From the NCBI RefSeq assembly GCF_030819275.1, contig NZ_JAUTBL010000001.1, positions 1,676,501-1,740,500 of the forward strand: DNA of 64,000 bases. Reading direction: 5' to 3'. The translations under genes and the position numbers were made by a program. The notes beneath the pieces were generated by a model that made no database searches, was not told the origin of the DNA, and saw only the letters and a program-made list of their open reading frames with translations. Below are positions 16,556 through 25,060 of this stretch, one piece after another (within the stretch, counting starts at the first letter, position 1; each line of letters opens with the position of its first letter). This DNA comes from Agrobacterium larrymoorei. GTDB lineage: Bacteria > Pseudomonadota > Alphaproteobacteria > Rhizobiales > Rhizobiaceae.

Positions 16556-16583
16556 GACGGGCGCCGTTTGCGCGGTGCCCGTC
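16556..16583 (+). promoter_or_regulatory. Stem-loop between SBP and permease genes
   Basis: An 11-bp stem (16556-16566 with 16573-16583, one G-U pair) and a six-base loop, 13 bases after the SBP stop and 30 before the permease start. Probably sets a higher SBP to permease ratio. Confidence 0.5.
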
Positions 16584-16612
16584 GCCATTGCGTGAATACG
16601 AAAGCGGATAAT

Positions 16613-17551
16613 ATGACCAATATTTCCATGAATGCAGCGCCTGCACTGGCGAGCCCGGTCGTCAAGTCGAAGCGGAAGCAGAGCTCCGTTGCGCATGACC
16701 GCGCGCTGACATTGTTGATTTTTCTGCCTCCGGCGCTGCTGTTGTTCACCCTCTTCGTGATCCTGCCGATGGGGGAGGCGGCCTGGTACAGCCTTTACCG
16801 TTGGAACGGCTACGGCACGCCAAGCGAGTTCATCGGGCTCAAGAACTTTCAGGTTCTGTTCGGCAATGCTGCCTTCTCGCAGGCGCTGATCAACAATGCG
16901 CTGATCATCGTCATTTCTTTCTGCATTCAGATCCCGCTGGCGATCTGGCTTGCGACGATGTTGGCCCATCGCATACCAGGCGTCGTGGCATTTCGCCTCG
17001 TCTTCTTTCTGCCCTATGTTCTGGCAGATGTCGCCGCCGGCCTGATCTGGCGCTTTGTCTATGACGGCGACTACGGGCTCTTTGCCGCCATCTCTAACTT
17101 CTTCGGCTTTGCCAACCCCTATGTGTTGGCGGATAAGGATGTTGCGATCTATGCCGTTCTTGCTGTCATCGTCTGGAAATATTTCGGCTTCCATATGATG
17201 CTGTTTATCGCCGGTCTGCAATCGGTGGACAAGAACGTGCTGGAGGCCGCCGAAATCGACGGGGCCACCGGCTGGCAGAAGTTTCGCTACGTGACCCTGC
17301 CGATGCTCGGCTCGACCGTGCGCCTTTCGATTTTCTTTGCCGTGATCGGCTCGTTGCAGCTCTTCGACATGATCATGCCGCTGACGGGCGGTGGTCCATC
17401 CAATTCCACCCAGACCATGGTCACGTTCCTTTACACATACGGCGTCATGCGCATGCAGGTCGGGCTTGGAAGCGCTGTCGGGGTGGTGCTGTTCATCATC
17501 TGCGTCACGCTTGCCTTCGGTTACAAAAGGATCTTCATGCGTCATGACTGA
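16613..17551 (+). CDS. CUT1-type ABC permease (MalF-like)
   Basis: A 312-residue membrane channel subunit with about six helices, the first at residues 31-55 (LTLLIFLPPALLLFTLFVILP). Coupling loop EAAEIDGATGWQKFRYVTLP. ATG 16613 is chosen because the preceding frame from 16568 lies within the inter-cistronic hairpin. The stop overlaps the next permease start by eight bases. Confidence 0.9.
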   Translation: MTNISMNAAPALASPVVKSKRKQSSVAHDRALTLLIFLPPALLLFTLFVILPMGEAAWYSLYRWNGYGTPSEFIGLKNFQVLFGNAAFSQALINNALIIVISFCIQIPLAIWLATMLAHRIPGVVAFRLVFFLPYVLADVAAGLIWRFVYDGDYGLFAAISNFFGFANPYVLADKDVAIYAVLAVIVWKYFGFHMMLFIAGLQSVDKNVLEAAEIDGATGWQKFRYVTLPMLGSTVRLSIFFAVIGSLQLFDMIMPLTGGGPSNSTQTMVTFLYTYGVMRMQVGLGSAVGVVLFIICVTLAFGYKRIFMRHD

Positions 17552-18392
17552 TACATCCACATCCGTCCGCGTCAGCGTGCAGACGAGGATCTACCTCTAT
17601 GTGTCGCTGACCCTCATCGCTGCCATCGTGCTCATTCCGCTGCTGACGACGGCACTTGGAGGCTTCAAGACGCTCGGCGACCTGCGCGTCAATCCCTTCG
17701 GTCTGCCAGCCGAGTGGCAGTGGGCAAACTACGGCGATATTCTGCTTGGAAAGCGCTATTGGCTGCAGATTTTCAACTCGCTGGTCATCGCTGTTCTTAC
17801 GGTGTTCCTAACGCTTGTCGTCTCGGCGATGGCAGCCTTCACCTTCGCGCATGTGAAGTTCTTCGGCTCGAACTTTCTGCTCAATTACTTCCTGTTAGGG
17901 CTGATGTTTCCGGCTGCGACAGCCATCCTGCCGCTCTTTATCCGCATCCGCGATCTTGGGCTGCTCGATACCTATTGGGGCGTCGTGCTGCCGCAGGTGG
18001 CCTTTGGTCTGGGAATGAGCATCCTGCTCTTCCGCAACTATTTCAGAAATCTCCCTGACGAACTGTTCCAGGCAGCGTTCGTCGACGGCTGCGGGTACCT
18101 GAAATTCTTCTGGTACATCTCCATGCCGCTCTCGCGCCCCATCATCGCAACAGTCGGGATCGTCTCCTTCGTCGGCAGCTGGAACAGCTATATCCTGCCG
18201 CTCATCATGCTGAACTCGGAATCCAAATACCCATGGCCGCTCGGCATCATGGTTTATCGCGGCGAGTTCGGCACGGAATGGCAGCTTGTGCTGGCTTTCA
18301 TCACCATGACGATTCTGCCGACCATCATCGTGTTCTTCTTAGCGCAAAAACACATCATCGCGGGTCTGACGGCCGGCGCCGTCAAGTCCTGA
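17544..18392 (+). CDS. CUT1-type ABC permease (MalG-like)
   Basis: A 282-residue second channel subunit with about six helices and the C-terminal IIAGLTAGAVKS ending. The coupling loop is unusual: FQAAFVDGCGYLKFFWYISMP replaces the common EAAxIDGA start, keeping the central Gly. ATG 17544 overlaps the upstream gene by eight bases, indicating translational coupling. Confidence 0.9.
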   Translation: MTDTSTSVRVSVQTRIYLYVSLTLIAAIVLIPLLTTALGGFKTLGDLRVNPFGLPAEWQWANYGDILLGKRYWLQIFNSLVIAVLTVFLTLVVSAMAAFTFAHVKFFGSNFLLNYFLLGLMFPAATAILPLFIRIRDLGLLDTYWGVVLPQVAFGLGMSILLFRNYFRNLPDELFQAAFVDGCGYLKFFWYISMPLSRPIIATVGIVSFVGSWNSYILPLIMLNSESKYPWPLGIMVYRGEFGTEWQLVLAFITMTILPTIIVFFLAQKHIIAGLTAGAVKS

Positions 18393-18404
18393 GAGGGGAA
18401 GACA

Positions 18405-19478
18405 ATGGCATCTGTAGAACTTAAAGATATTCGCAAAACCTACGGCTCGCTCGGGGTCATCCACGGCATTTCGCTTGAGATAGTCGACGGCGAATTCATC
18501 GCGCTGGTTGGACCTTCCGGATGCGGCAAGTCCACGCTGCTGCGCATGATTGCCGGGCTTGAGGAAATTACCGATGGCGACGTCCTGATTGGCGGCAAGA
18601 TCGTCAACGAGATGACGCCGAGGGAGCGCAACATCGCCATGGTGTTTCAGTCCTATGCGCTTTATCCGCATATGACGGTCGCCGAGAATATGGGATTCAA
18701 TCTGAAGATCGCCGGTCAACCCAAGGCGGTGATCGAGGAGCGCGTGGCCGAAGCTGCGCGTATGCTGGATCTCGCCAATCTGCTGGATCGTAAACCGTCG
18801 CAGCTTTCCGGCGGCCAGCGCCAGCGCGTGGCCATGGGGCGCGCTGTCGTGCGCAATCCGGCGGTCTTTCTTTTCGACGAGCCATTGTCCAATCTCGACG
18901 CGAAACTGCGCGTGCAGATGCGCAGCGAAATCAAAACGCTGCATCAGAAGGTCGGCACCACGTCGATCTATGTGACGCACGATCAGATCGAAGCCATGAC
19001 GCTCGCAGACCGCGTCGTCGTCCTCAACCAAGGGCGCATCGAGCAGCAAGGCACGCCGCTCGAGCTATACAAGAAGCCCGCCAATCTCTTCGTCGCTGCC
19101 TTTATCGGCTCGCCAGCCATGAACCTGATCGAATGCATCGTTGACGGCGAGGACGGAGCACCGGCAGCGCGACTGGATAACGGCACGGCGATCCGTATTT
19201 CCACCGATCGCAAGGTCAGGCGCGGGCAGTCGGTGACGATCGGACTACGCCCGGAGCATTTCGCCATGGGCGGCGAAGGCGATGTTATAGTCTCTGGCAA
19301 GACGTTACTGGTCGAACCGACGGGTGCGCAGACCCATGTAGTTTTCGATCTTGCAGGCCACCATGTGACCGCGGTGGTTGATGGCGAACAACTGGTGAGA
19401 ACGAATTCGCTGTTCGCAGCCAATATCAAATACGAGCGGGTCCATGTTTTCGACAGGGCGAGCGGGTTGGCTCTCTGA
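18405..19478 (+). CDS. CUT1-type ABC ATPase (MalK-like)
   Basis: A 357-residue ATPase closely resembling the one at 7884-8954. Walker A GPSGCGKST, Q-loop AMVFQSYALYPHMTV, signature LSGGQRQRVAMGRAVV, Walker B VFLFDEPLSNLDAKL, switch His in VYVTHDQIEA-type segment, then the TOBE-type domain from about residue 240. GAGAGGGGAAG precedes ATG 18405. It completes the importer. Confidence 0.92.
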   Translation: MASVELKDIRKTYGSLGVIHGISLEIVDGEFIALVGPSGCGKSTLLRMIAGLEEITDGDVLIGGKIVNEMTPRERNIAMVFQSYALYPHMTVAENMGFNLKIAGQPKAVIEERVAEAARMLDLANLLDRKPSQLSGGQRQRVAMGRAVVRNPAVFLFDEPLSNLDAKLRVQMRSEIKTLHQKVGTTSIYVTHDQIEAMTLADRVVVLNQGRIEQQGTPLELYKKPANLFVAAFIGSPAMNLIECIVDGEDGAPAARLDNGTAIRISTDRKVRRGQSVTIGLRPEHFAMGGEGDVIVSGKTLLVEPTGAQTHVVFDLAGHHVTAVVDGEQLVRTNSLFAANIKYERVHVFDRASGLAL

Positions 19479-19633
19479 AGCAGACGCCTCTCTCAATGTT
19501 AGTGGAAAATCATTAAGCTGCCGAACATACAAGAACAGTGGGAAACGATCCTGCGCCGATGACAGGCCACAGCTATCGCGCTACCCCCGAAGAGATGCGC
19601 CACCGACGATTCGACACCGCGCGGCAGGCGTAA

Positions 19634-19687
19634 ATCACCAAAAGAAGATTTTGCACGGTGATGAGCTGGCTCCGGAGACTCGCCAGC
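19634..19687 (+). promoter_or_regulatory. Structured 5' leader of the nucleobase permease gene
   Basis: Two consecutive stem-loops precede the permease start. The first pairs ATCACCAAAA-side bases 19634-19643 with 19649-19662 (CAAAA/TTTTG, then a CACG bulge, then ATCAC/GTGAT). The second pairs GCTGGC (19665-19670) with GCCAGC (19682-19687). The ribosome site GGGAGGA is at 19708-19713. The leader could be regulatory; I could not match it to a known riboswitch class. The rest of the 240-base gap shows nothing I recognise. Confidence 0.35.
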
Positions 19688-19718
19688 GCGAAGCCGTAGC
19701 GTTCGTGGGAGGACGACA

Positions 19719-21041
19719 ATGAGCAATATGGGCGGCTATTTTCCTCGCTGGCGACTGAAGACCGAAGGGCGGATCATGCCTGACGAGCGATTGCCCGGCG
19801 GACAAACCGCGGTGCTGGGTCTGCAGCATGTGGTGGCGATGTTTGGCTCCACGGTTCTCGCGCCTCTGATCATGGGCTTTGATCCCAACGTTTCGATTTT
19901 GTTTTCCGGCATTTCGACGCTGATCTTCTTCATCGCCGTGGGCGGCCGTGTGCCGAGCTATCTCGGTTCGTCCTTCGCCTTCATCGGGCCGGTTCTGGTC
20001 GCGACAGGTGCGGCTGCGGGCGCTGCGAGCCCGAATATCGCCCTCGCGCTTGGCGGCATCATTGCCGCTGGGGTCCTCTATGCGCTGATCGGTGTCATCG
20101 TCATTATCGCCGGCCACAACTGGATCGAAAAGCTGATGCCGCCGGTGCTGACCGGGGCAATCGTCGCTGCGATCGGTCTGGTCCTTGCGCCGATTGCGAT
20201 CGCAAGCGCGTCTGGCGCAGGCCCTGGTAATCCCGATGGCGACCAGATCTCACGTTGGATTGCGATCCTGACAGTTACATCGGTTGGTGCGATCGCGGTC
20301 TACGCTCCTGGCATGGCGCGGCGCTTGCCCATTCTGCTCGGCGGTGCGATCGCTTATCTCGTCTACCTTGTGATTGCGAACGGATTAGGTCTTGGCAAGC
20401 CGGTCGATTTTTCCGGCGTCGAAGCGGCTTCATGGCTCGGCATGCCACGCTTCACAACGCCGGTCTTCTCCGCCTCGGCCATCGGCCTTATTGCTCCGGT
20501 TGTCGTCATCCTGGTGGCGGAAAATCTCGGGCACATCAAGGCAATCGAAGCAATGACGGGGCGTGATCTCGATCCCTATTTGGGTCGCGCCTTTATCGGC
20601 GATGGCATCGCAACCATCTTCTCCGGCGCCTTCGGTGGAACAGGTATGACGACCTATGCCGAAAACATGGGCGTCATGGCGATTACCCGCATTTTCTCTA
20701 CGCTCGTCTTCGTCGTCGCGGCCTTTGTCGCCATCATTCTCGGCTTCTCTCCGAAGTTCGGCGCGCTCATTCAGACAATACCGGGGCCGGTGATTGGTGG
20801 ACTTTCTGTGGTCGTCTTCGGACTTATCGCCGCGACGGCGGGCCGGATTTGGGTCGAGAACAAGGTTGATTTCTCCGAGCCGCGAAACCTGATCACCGTC
20901 GGTATCGCTTTGGTTCTGGGCGCCGGAAATTTCAAGCTCAATGTCGGCGGATTTACGCTGGACGGTATCGGGACGGCGACAATCGGAGCGATTGCCTTCT
21001 ACCACCTGCTTGGCCTCGGTAAGGCAGGACAAGGTAAGTAA
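19719..21041 (+). CDS. NCS2-family nucleobase permease (uracil/xanthine type)
   Basis: A 440-residue proton-coupled nucleobase transporter with 12-14 transmembrane segments. The N terminus DERLPGGQTAVLGLQHVVAMFGSTVLAP and the PSYLGSSFAFIGPV segment are family hallmarks; NVSILFSGISTLIFF, the substrate-site Glu in VAENLGHIKA and the FGGTGMTTYAENMGVMAITR block follow. The N-terminal PDERLP...GFDPN pattern resembles RutG-type pyrimidine permeases more than xanthine permeases. GGGAGGA supports ATG 19719. It lies upstream of and codirectional with a molybdenum hydroxylase operon, but a strong terminator separates them. Confidence 0.9.
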   Translation: MSNMGGYFPRWRLKTEGRIMPDERLPGGQTAVLGLQHVVAMFGSTVLAPLIMGFDPNVSILFSGISTLIFFIAVGGRVPSYLGSSFAFIGPVLVATGAAAGAASPNIALALGGIIAAGVLYALIGVIVIIAGHNWIEKLMPPVLTGAIVAAIGLVLAPIAIASASGAGPGNPDGDQISRWIAILTVTSVGAIAVYAPGMARRLPILLGGAIAYLVYLVIANGLGLGKPVDFSGVEAASWLGMPRFTTPVFSASAIGLIAPVVVILVAENLGHIKAIEAMTGRDLDPYLGRAFIGDGIATIFSGAFGGTGMTTYAENMGVMAITRIFSTLVFVVAAFVAIILGFSPKFGALIQTIPGPVIGGLSVVVFGLIAATAGRIWVENKVDFSEPRNLITVGIALVLGAGNFKLNVGGFTLDGIGTATIGAIAFYHLLGLGKAGQGK

Positions 21042-21346
21042 CGCAGTCGCTTAGCGGGTGTGGGGGGGTGTGCGTGTTGGGACGAAACCGTCTCAACACA
21101 GCTGCTCGTTACACTGTGTTTGTTTCATGTCTTGCGTCGCCTCCTGATCTCAATGACGAAGGTTTGAGAGCCTCTTTCCAACAGGAGTGGGAAATCTTTC
21201 AGCAGGTCAGCTTTACGAACAGCTCCTTAGGAAAACGTTCTCCAGGTTTGGAACTTTAACGTCGACAATGGCTTGTCCCGTTGGCTGCACCGATTGCGGT
21301 GGGGAGGCGCAATCTTGTTTGTGCCGCAGACACGAAGGACAGAGCC
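21042..21346. other. Gap before the molybdenum hydroxylase operon
   Basis: Besides the terminator at 21074-21099 it holds GGAAC-N18-TT at 21250-21274, a weak EcfG-type promoter match, and a 31-codon Cys-rich open frame at 21268-21363 that overlaps the paoA start. The 63-codon frame starting at 21068 has no ribosome site and reads through the hairpin, so I do not call it a gene. Confidence 0.4.
21074..21099 (+). terminator. Terminator hairpin after the NCS2 permease
   Basis: GTGTTGGGACG (21074-21084) pairs with CGTCTCAACAC (21089-21099), 11 bp with one G-U pair and an AAAC loop. The downstream sequence is only moderately T-rich. A run of seven G precedes it. Confidence 0.55.
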
Positions 21347-21865
21347 TTGCAAAGCAGAACTGAAGTAACGTTCGAGGTCAATGGCAAAGCGGAACGCCTG
21401 ACACTCGATAATCGCACCACCCTCCTTGACGCTCTACGCGAGCACCTGCAGCTCACAGGAACAAAAAAGGGATGCGACCACGGCCAGTGCGGCGCATGTA
21501 CTGTCATGGTTAATGGCCGTCGCATCAATGCCTGTCTGACGCTTGCGGTCATGCATGAAGGTGATGAAATCACCACCATCGAAGGTTTGGGTGAGCCGGA
21601 CAATCTGCACCCGATGCAGGCGGCGTTCATCAAGCACGACGGCTTTCAGTGTGGCTATTGCACACCGGGACAGATCTGTTCCGCCGTCGCTGTTCTGGAA
21701 GAAATAAAGGCGAATATTCCGAGCCATGTCACAGCTGATCTGACAGAGCCCACTATGCTTTCACCCTCGGAAGTGCGAGAGCGCATGAGCGGTAATCTCT
21801 GTCGATGCGGGGCTTACTCCAACATTCTCGAAGCCATTGAAGATGTTGCGGGAGTAAGCGCATGA
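21347..21865 (+). CDS. paoA: Molybdenum hydroxylase 2Fe-2S subunit (PaoA/YagT-like)
   Basis: A 172-residue iron-sulfur subunit carrying two [2Fe-2S] clusters. The plant-ferredoxin-like domain has [11 protein letters not shown]...C ([22 protein letters not shown]) and the helical domain has CGYC and CRCG ([28 protein letters not shown]). It passes electrons between the molybdenum and FAD subunits. As I recall them, long stretches are nearly identical to E. coli YagT/PaoA. E. coli PaoA begins with a Tat export signal; here no Tat signal is found from the TTG at 21347 or from the open frame to 21260, so this enzyme should be cytoplasmic. AAGGA at 21335-21339 supports the TTG start. Overlaps paoB by four bases. 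Confidence 0.88.
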   Translation: MQSRTEVTFEVNGKAERLTLDNRTTLLDALREHLQLTGTKKGCDHGQCGACTVMVNGRRINACLTLAVMHEGDEITTIEGLGEPDNLHPMQAAFIKHDGFQCGYCTPGQICSAVAVLEEIKANIPSHVTADLTEPTMLSPSEVRERMSGNLCRCGAYSNILEAIEDVAGVSA

Positions 21866-22812
21866 GAGAGTTTTCCTACGAGCGAGCCACGTCGATCAAA
21901 GGCGCCGCAGAGTCCGCCGCTCAGCATGACGGAGCAAAGTTCATCGCCGGTGGCACTAACCTCCTCGACCTGATGAAGCTGGAAATCGAGAGACCCACAC
22001 ACCTCATTGACGTCAATGGACTTGGCCTGGACCAAGTCGAGATCACATCCGAGGGTGGCTTGAGAATCGGTGCTCTCGTCAGAAACACTGATCTGGCTGC
22101 GGATGAGACGGTGCGTCGCGACTATCCGCTTCTGTCGCGCGCGCTTGTGGCGGGAGCCTCTGGGCAGCTGCGAAACAAGGCCACGACGGCGGGCAATTTG
22201 TTGCAGCGCACGCGCTGTCCCTATTTCTACGATCCCAATCAGGCCTGCAACAAGAGGCAGCCGGGCAGTGGCTGTTCCGCCATCGGGGGATATACCCGCC
22301 AGCTTGCTGTCATTGGGGTGAGTGACGCCTGTATCGCTACTCATCCGAGCGACATGTCTGTGGCGCTGCGGGCTCTGGACGCGAAGGTCGAGACGGTCAA
22401 GCCGGACGGAAGCCAGCGCTCTATGACGCTTGACGAGTTTTATCGGCTGCCGGGCGAAACCCCGCATATCGAGACGGAATTGCAGCCAGGAGAACTCATT
22501 ACCAGCGTTGTGTTGCCGAAGCCAGAGGGTGGAACACAAATCTATCGCAAAGTGCGCGACCGCGCATCCTACGCTTTTGCGCTTGTGTCCGTCGCAGCCG
22601 TCATCGCGCCCGACGGTTCCGGCAAAGTTGCCGTCGGCGGTGTTGCTCACAAACCGTGGCGTGTCGAAGGCGCTGAAGGCGAGTTGCAGAACGGCGCGCG
22701 TGCCATGTCCACAGCATTGATGGAGGGCGCGCGTCCCACGAGCGAAAACGCATTCAAAATTGATCTGATCGAAAGAACGCTGGGCGCAGTTCTTGCAGAA
22801 GCGAGGGTTTAA
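21862..22812 (+). CDS. paoB: Molybdenum hydroxylase FAD subunit (PaoB/YagS-like)
   Basis: A 316-residue FAD-binding subunit (CO-dehydrogenase flavoprotein fold). [20 protein letters not shown] binds the FAD pyrophosphate; [22 protein letters not shown] follows. The insertion [15 protein letters not shown] supplies cysteines for the extra [4Fe-4S] cluster known in the E. coli PaoB subunit and absent from ordinary xanthine dehydrogenase FAD subunits, which places this enzyme in the PaoABC group. Start ATG 21862 is inside the paoA stop; paoC starts three bases after its end. Confidence 0.9.
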   Translation: MREFSYERATSIKGAAESAAQHDGAKFIAGGTNLLDLMKLEIERPTHLIDVNGLGLDQVEITSEGGLRIGALVRNTDLAADETVRRDYPLLSRALVAGASGQLRNKATTAGNLLQRTRCPYFYDPNQACNKRQPGSGCSAIGGYTRQLAVIGVSDACIATHPSDMSVALRALDAKVETVKPDGSQRSMTLDEFYRLPGETPHIETELQPGELITSVVLPKPEGGTQIYRKVRDRASYAFALVSVAAVIAPDGSGKVAVGGVAHKPWRVEGAEGELQNGARAMSTALMEGARPTSENAFKIDLIERTLGAVLAEARV

Positions 22813-22815
22813 TCG

Positions 22816-25014
22816 ATGAAGTTTGAAACGCCAGCGACAACAAACCCCATCGATCAATTGAAGGTCGTCGGTAAGCCGGTCCACCGCATTGATGGACAAT
22901 TGAAGACAACAGGTCAGGCGACTTACGCCTATGAATGGCATGAACCAGGCATCGCCTATGCCTACGGATATCCGGTCGGTTCCGCGATAGCCAAAGGCCA
23001 CGTAACCTCCATCGATACATCTGCTGCAAAAGCCGCACCGGGTATTTTGGATGTGATCACCACGCTCGATGTCGGCGATCTCGAGAAGGGCGAGTACAAT
23101 ACCGCCAAACTCTTCGGCGGAAGCGAAGTACAGCACTATCACCAAGCGATCGCGATCGTTGTGGCCGAGACGTTCGAGCAGGCGCGCGCGGCTGCCTCGC
23201 TGGTTCGCGTCGATTACGCGCCAGCCAAGGGACGGTTCGATCTGCGGGCGGAGATGGATAATGCTGAGACCCCGGATCCAAAGACAGAGCCGGAAAGCTC
23301 TGCCGGTGAATTCGACGCCGCTTTTGCAGCGGCCCCTGTGACGCACGATGCCGAATATACCACGCCTGATCAATCTCATGCGATGATGGAGCCCCATGCG
23401 TCGATCGCTGCGTGGGAAGGCGACAAGGTGACCGTCTGGACCTCGAGCCAGATGATCGACTGGTGGCGTGGCGATCTTGCGACGACGCTGGGCATCGATA
23501 AGTACAATGTTCGCGTCGTGTCGCCCTATATTGGCGGCGGCTTCGGAGGCAAGTTATTCCTCAGGGCAGATGCCGTGCTTGCAGCCTTCGCGGCAAAGTC
23601 CGTTCAGCGTCCGGTCAAGGTCACGCTTCCTCGCCCGATGATGCCCAACAACACCACTCATCGTCCAGCCACCATTCAACGCATCCGGATCGGCACCGAA
23701 CGAGACGGCAAGATTACGGCAATTGCGCATGAAAGCTGGTCTGGCGATCTGCCCGATGGGCAGCCGGAAGTGGCGGTGATGCAAACGCGGTTGCTCTATG
23801 GCGGAGCAAACCGGATGACGGCGATGAAGCTCGCCACTCTCGACCTGCCGGAAGGCAATGCCATGCGGGCACCGGGTGAGGCTCCCGGACTGATGGCATT
23901 GGAAATCGCTATCGATGAGATGGCAGAGAAGTTGGGGATGGATCCGATCGAGTTCAGGATCAAGAACGACACCCAGGTCGATCCAGAGAATCCCGATCGG
24001 CCTTTCTCCTACCGCGACCTTATCGGGTGTTTGAAGCGTGGTGCGGAGACGTTCGGATGGGACAAGCGGACCGGTCCCTCAGAACGTCGCGAGGGAAACT
24101 GGATGATCGGCATGGGCGTTGCGGCAGCCTTCCGCAACAATCTTGTCATGCCGTCCGGTGCAAAGGTGAAACTCGGCAGCGATGGCATTGTTACCGTCGA
24201 AACCGATATGACCGACATCGGCACCGGCAGCTATACGATCATCGCTCAAACTGCCGCAGAGATGATGGGCGTTTCGGTGGAGGACGTGGTCGTTCGGCTG
24301 GGAGATTCCAACTTCCCCATCTCAGCCGGTTCGGGTGGACAGTTCGGTGCGAATTCCGCAACGTCCGGTGTCTACGCGGCCTGCGTCAAACTCCGCGAAG
24401 CTGTCGCGAGCAAGCTTGGCTTCAACTCATCCGACGTGGTCTTTGAGGACGGCAAGGTGCGTTCAGGTAACCGCACCGTAGCGCTGTCAGACGCCGCCGG
24501 ACATGATGGCCTTGTTGGCGAAGACTCGATGGAGTGGGGCGACCTGACAAAAACCCATCAGCAGTCCACATTCGGCGGCCACTTTGTCGAAGTTGGCGTT
24601 GACGTGGCAACCGGCGAGACGCGCATACGCCGCATGTTGGCGGTCTGTGCTGCGGGACGAATCTTGAACCCGATTACGGCTCGGAGCCAGGTGATTGGCG
24701 CCATGACGATGGGAGCGGGCGGGGCTCTCTCCGAGGAGCTTGCAGTCGACACGCGGCACGGCTTCTTCGTCAATCATGATCTCGCGGGGTACGAGGTGCC
24801 GGTCCATGCCGACATTCCGCATCAGGAGGTCATCTTCATGGACGAAACCGATCCCTATTCGTCGCCAATGAAAGCAAAGGGTATCGGAGAACTTGGTCTG
24901 TGCGGGGTCTCCGCAGCCATCGCCAACGCAATCTATAATGCCACAGGTATCCGCGTTCGAAATTACCCCGTGACCTTGGACAAGCTGATCAGCAAGTTGC
25001 CTGAGCTTGCATAA
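22816..25014 (+). CDS. paoC: Molybdenum hydroxylase large subunit (PaoC/YagR-like)
   Basis: A 732-residue molybdopterin subunit, the same length as I recall for E. coli PaoC. It carries the aldehyde oxidase/xanthine dehydrogenase a/b hammerhead domain near residues 20-130 and the Mo-binding domain after it, with YIGGGFGGKLF, NAMRAPGEAPGLMA, and the catalytic glutamate in KGIGELGLCG at residue 692. An arginine occurs at residue 440 (AAAFRNN), and both positions coincide with the active-site residues reported for PaoC. PaoC oxidises aromatic and other aldehydes to acids using molybdopterin cytosine dinucleotide. Aldehyde oxidoreductase is therefore more likely than xanthine dehydrogenase, although the upstream nucleobase permease suggests a heterocycle substrate as an alternative. 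Confidence 0.9.
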   Translation: MKFETPATTNPIDQLKVVGKPVHRIDGQLKTTGQATYAYEWHEPGIAYAYGYPVGSAIAKGHVTSIDTSAAKAAPGILDVITTLDVGDLEKGEYNTAKLFGGSEVQHYHQAIAIVVAETFEQARAAASLVRVDYAPAKGRFDLRAEMDNAETPDPKTEPESSAGEFDAAFAAAPVTHDAEYTTPDQSHAMMEPHASIAAWEGDKVTVWTSSQMIDWWRGDLATTLGIDKYNVRVVSPYIGGGFGGKLFLRADAVLAAFAAKSVQRPVKVTLPRPMMPNNTTHRPATIQRIRIGTERDGKITAIAHESWSGDLPDGQPEVAVMQTRLLYGGANRMTAMKLATLDLPEGNAMRAPGEAPGLMALEIAIDEMAEKLGMDPIEFRIKNDTQVDPENPDRPFSYRDLIGCLKRGAETFGWDKRTGPSERREGNWMIGMGVAAAFRNNLVMPSGAKVKLGSDGIVTVETDMTDIGTGSYTIIAQTAAEMMGVSVEDVVVRLGDSNFPISAGSGGQFGANSATSGVYAACVKLREAVASKLGFNSSDVVFEDGKVRSGNRTVALSDAAGHDGLVGEDSMEWGDLTKTHQQSTFGGHFVEVGVDVATGETRIRRMLAVCAAGRILNPITARSQVIGAMTMGAGGALSEELAVDTRHGFFVNHDLAGYEVPVHADIPHQEVIFMDETDPYSSPMKAKGIGELGLCGVSAAIANAIYNATGIRVRNYPVTLDKLISKLPELA

Positions 25015-25022
25015 TCGAACCT

Positions 25023-25042
25023 CGGTGGCCTTTTGGCCGCCG
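25023..25042 (+). promoter_or_regulatory. Short hairpin between paoC and xdhC
   Basis: CGGTGGCC (25023-25030) pairs with GGCCGCCG (25035-25042), 8 bp with one G-U pair and a TTTT loop. It lies nine bases after the paoC stop and may lower read-through to the maturation genes. Confidence 0.35.
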
Positions 25043-25060
25043 CTCACTTGAGGGAATGAC

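Noticed and set aside
16322..17560. 412-codon open frame on the minus strand
   Set aside because: Antisense of the SBP and permease genes; the His/Asp-rich composition is typical of a reverse-complement shadow.
21062..21068. Run of seven G, possible quadruplex
   Set aside because: Only one long G-run, with no set of four tracts.
21814..23397. 527-codon open frame on the minus strand
   Set aside because: It lies opposite paoB and paoC, whose family motifs are unmistakable; it has no recognisable motif.
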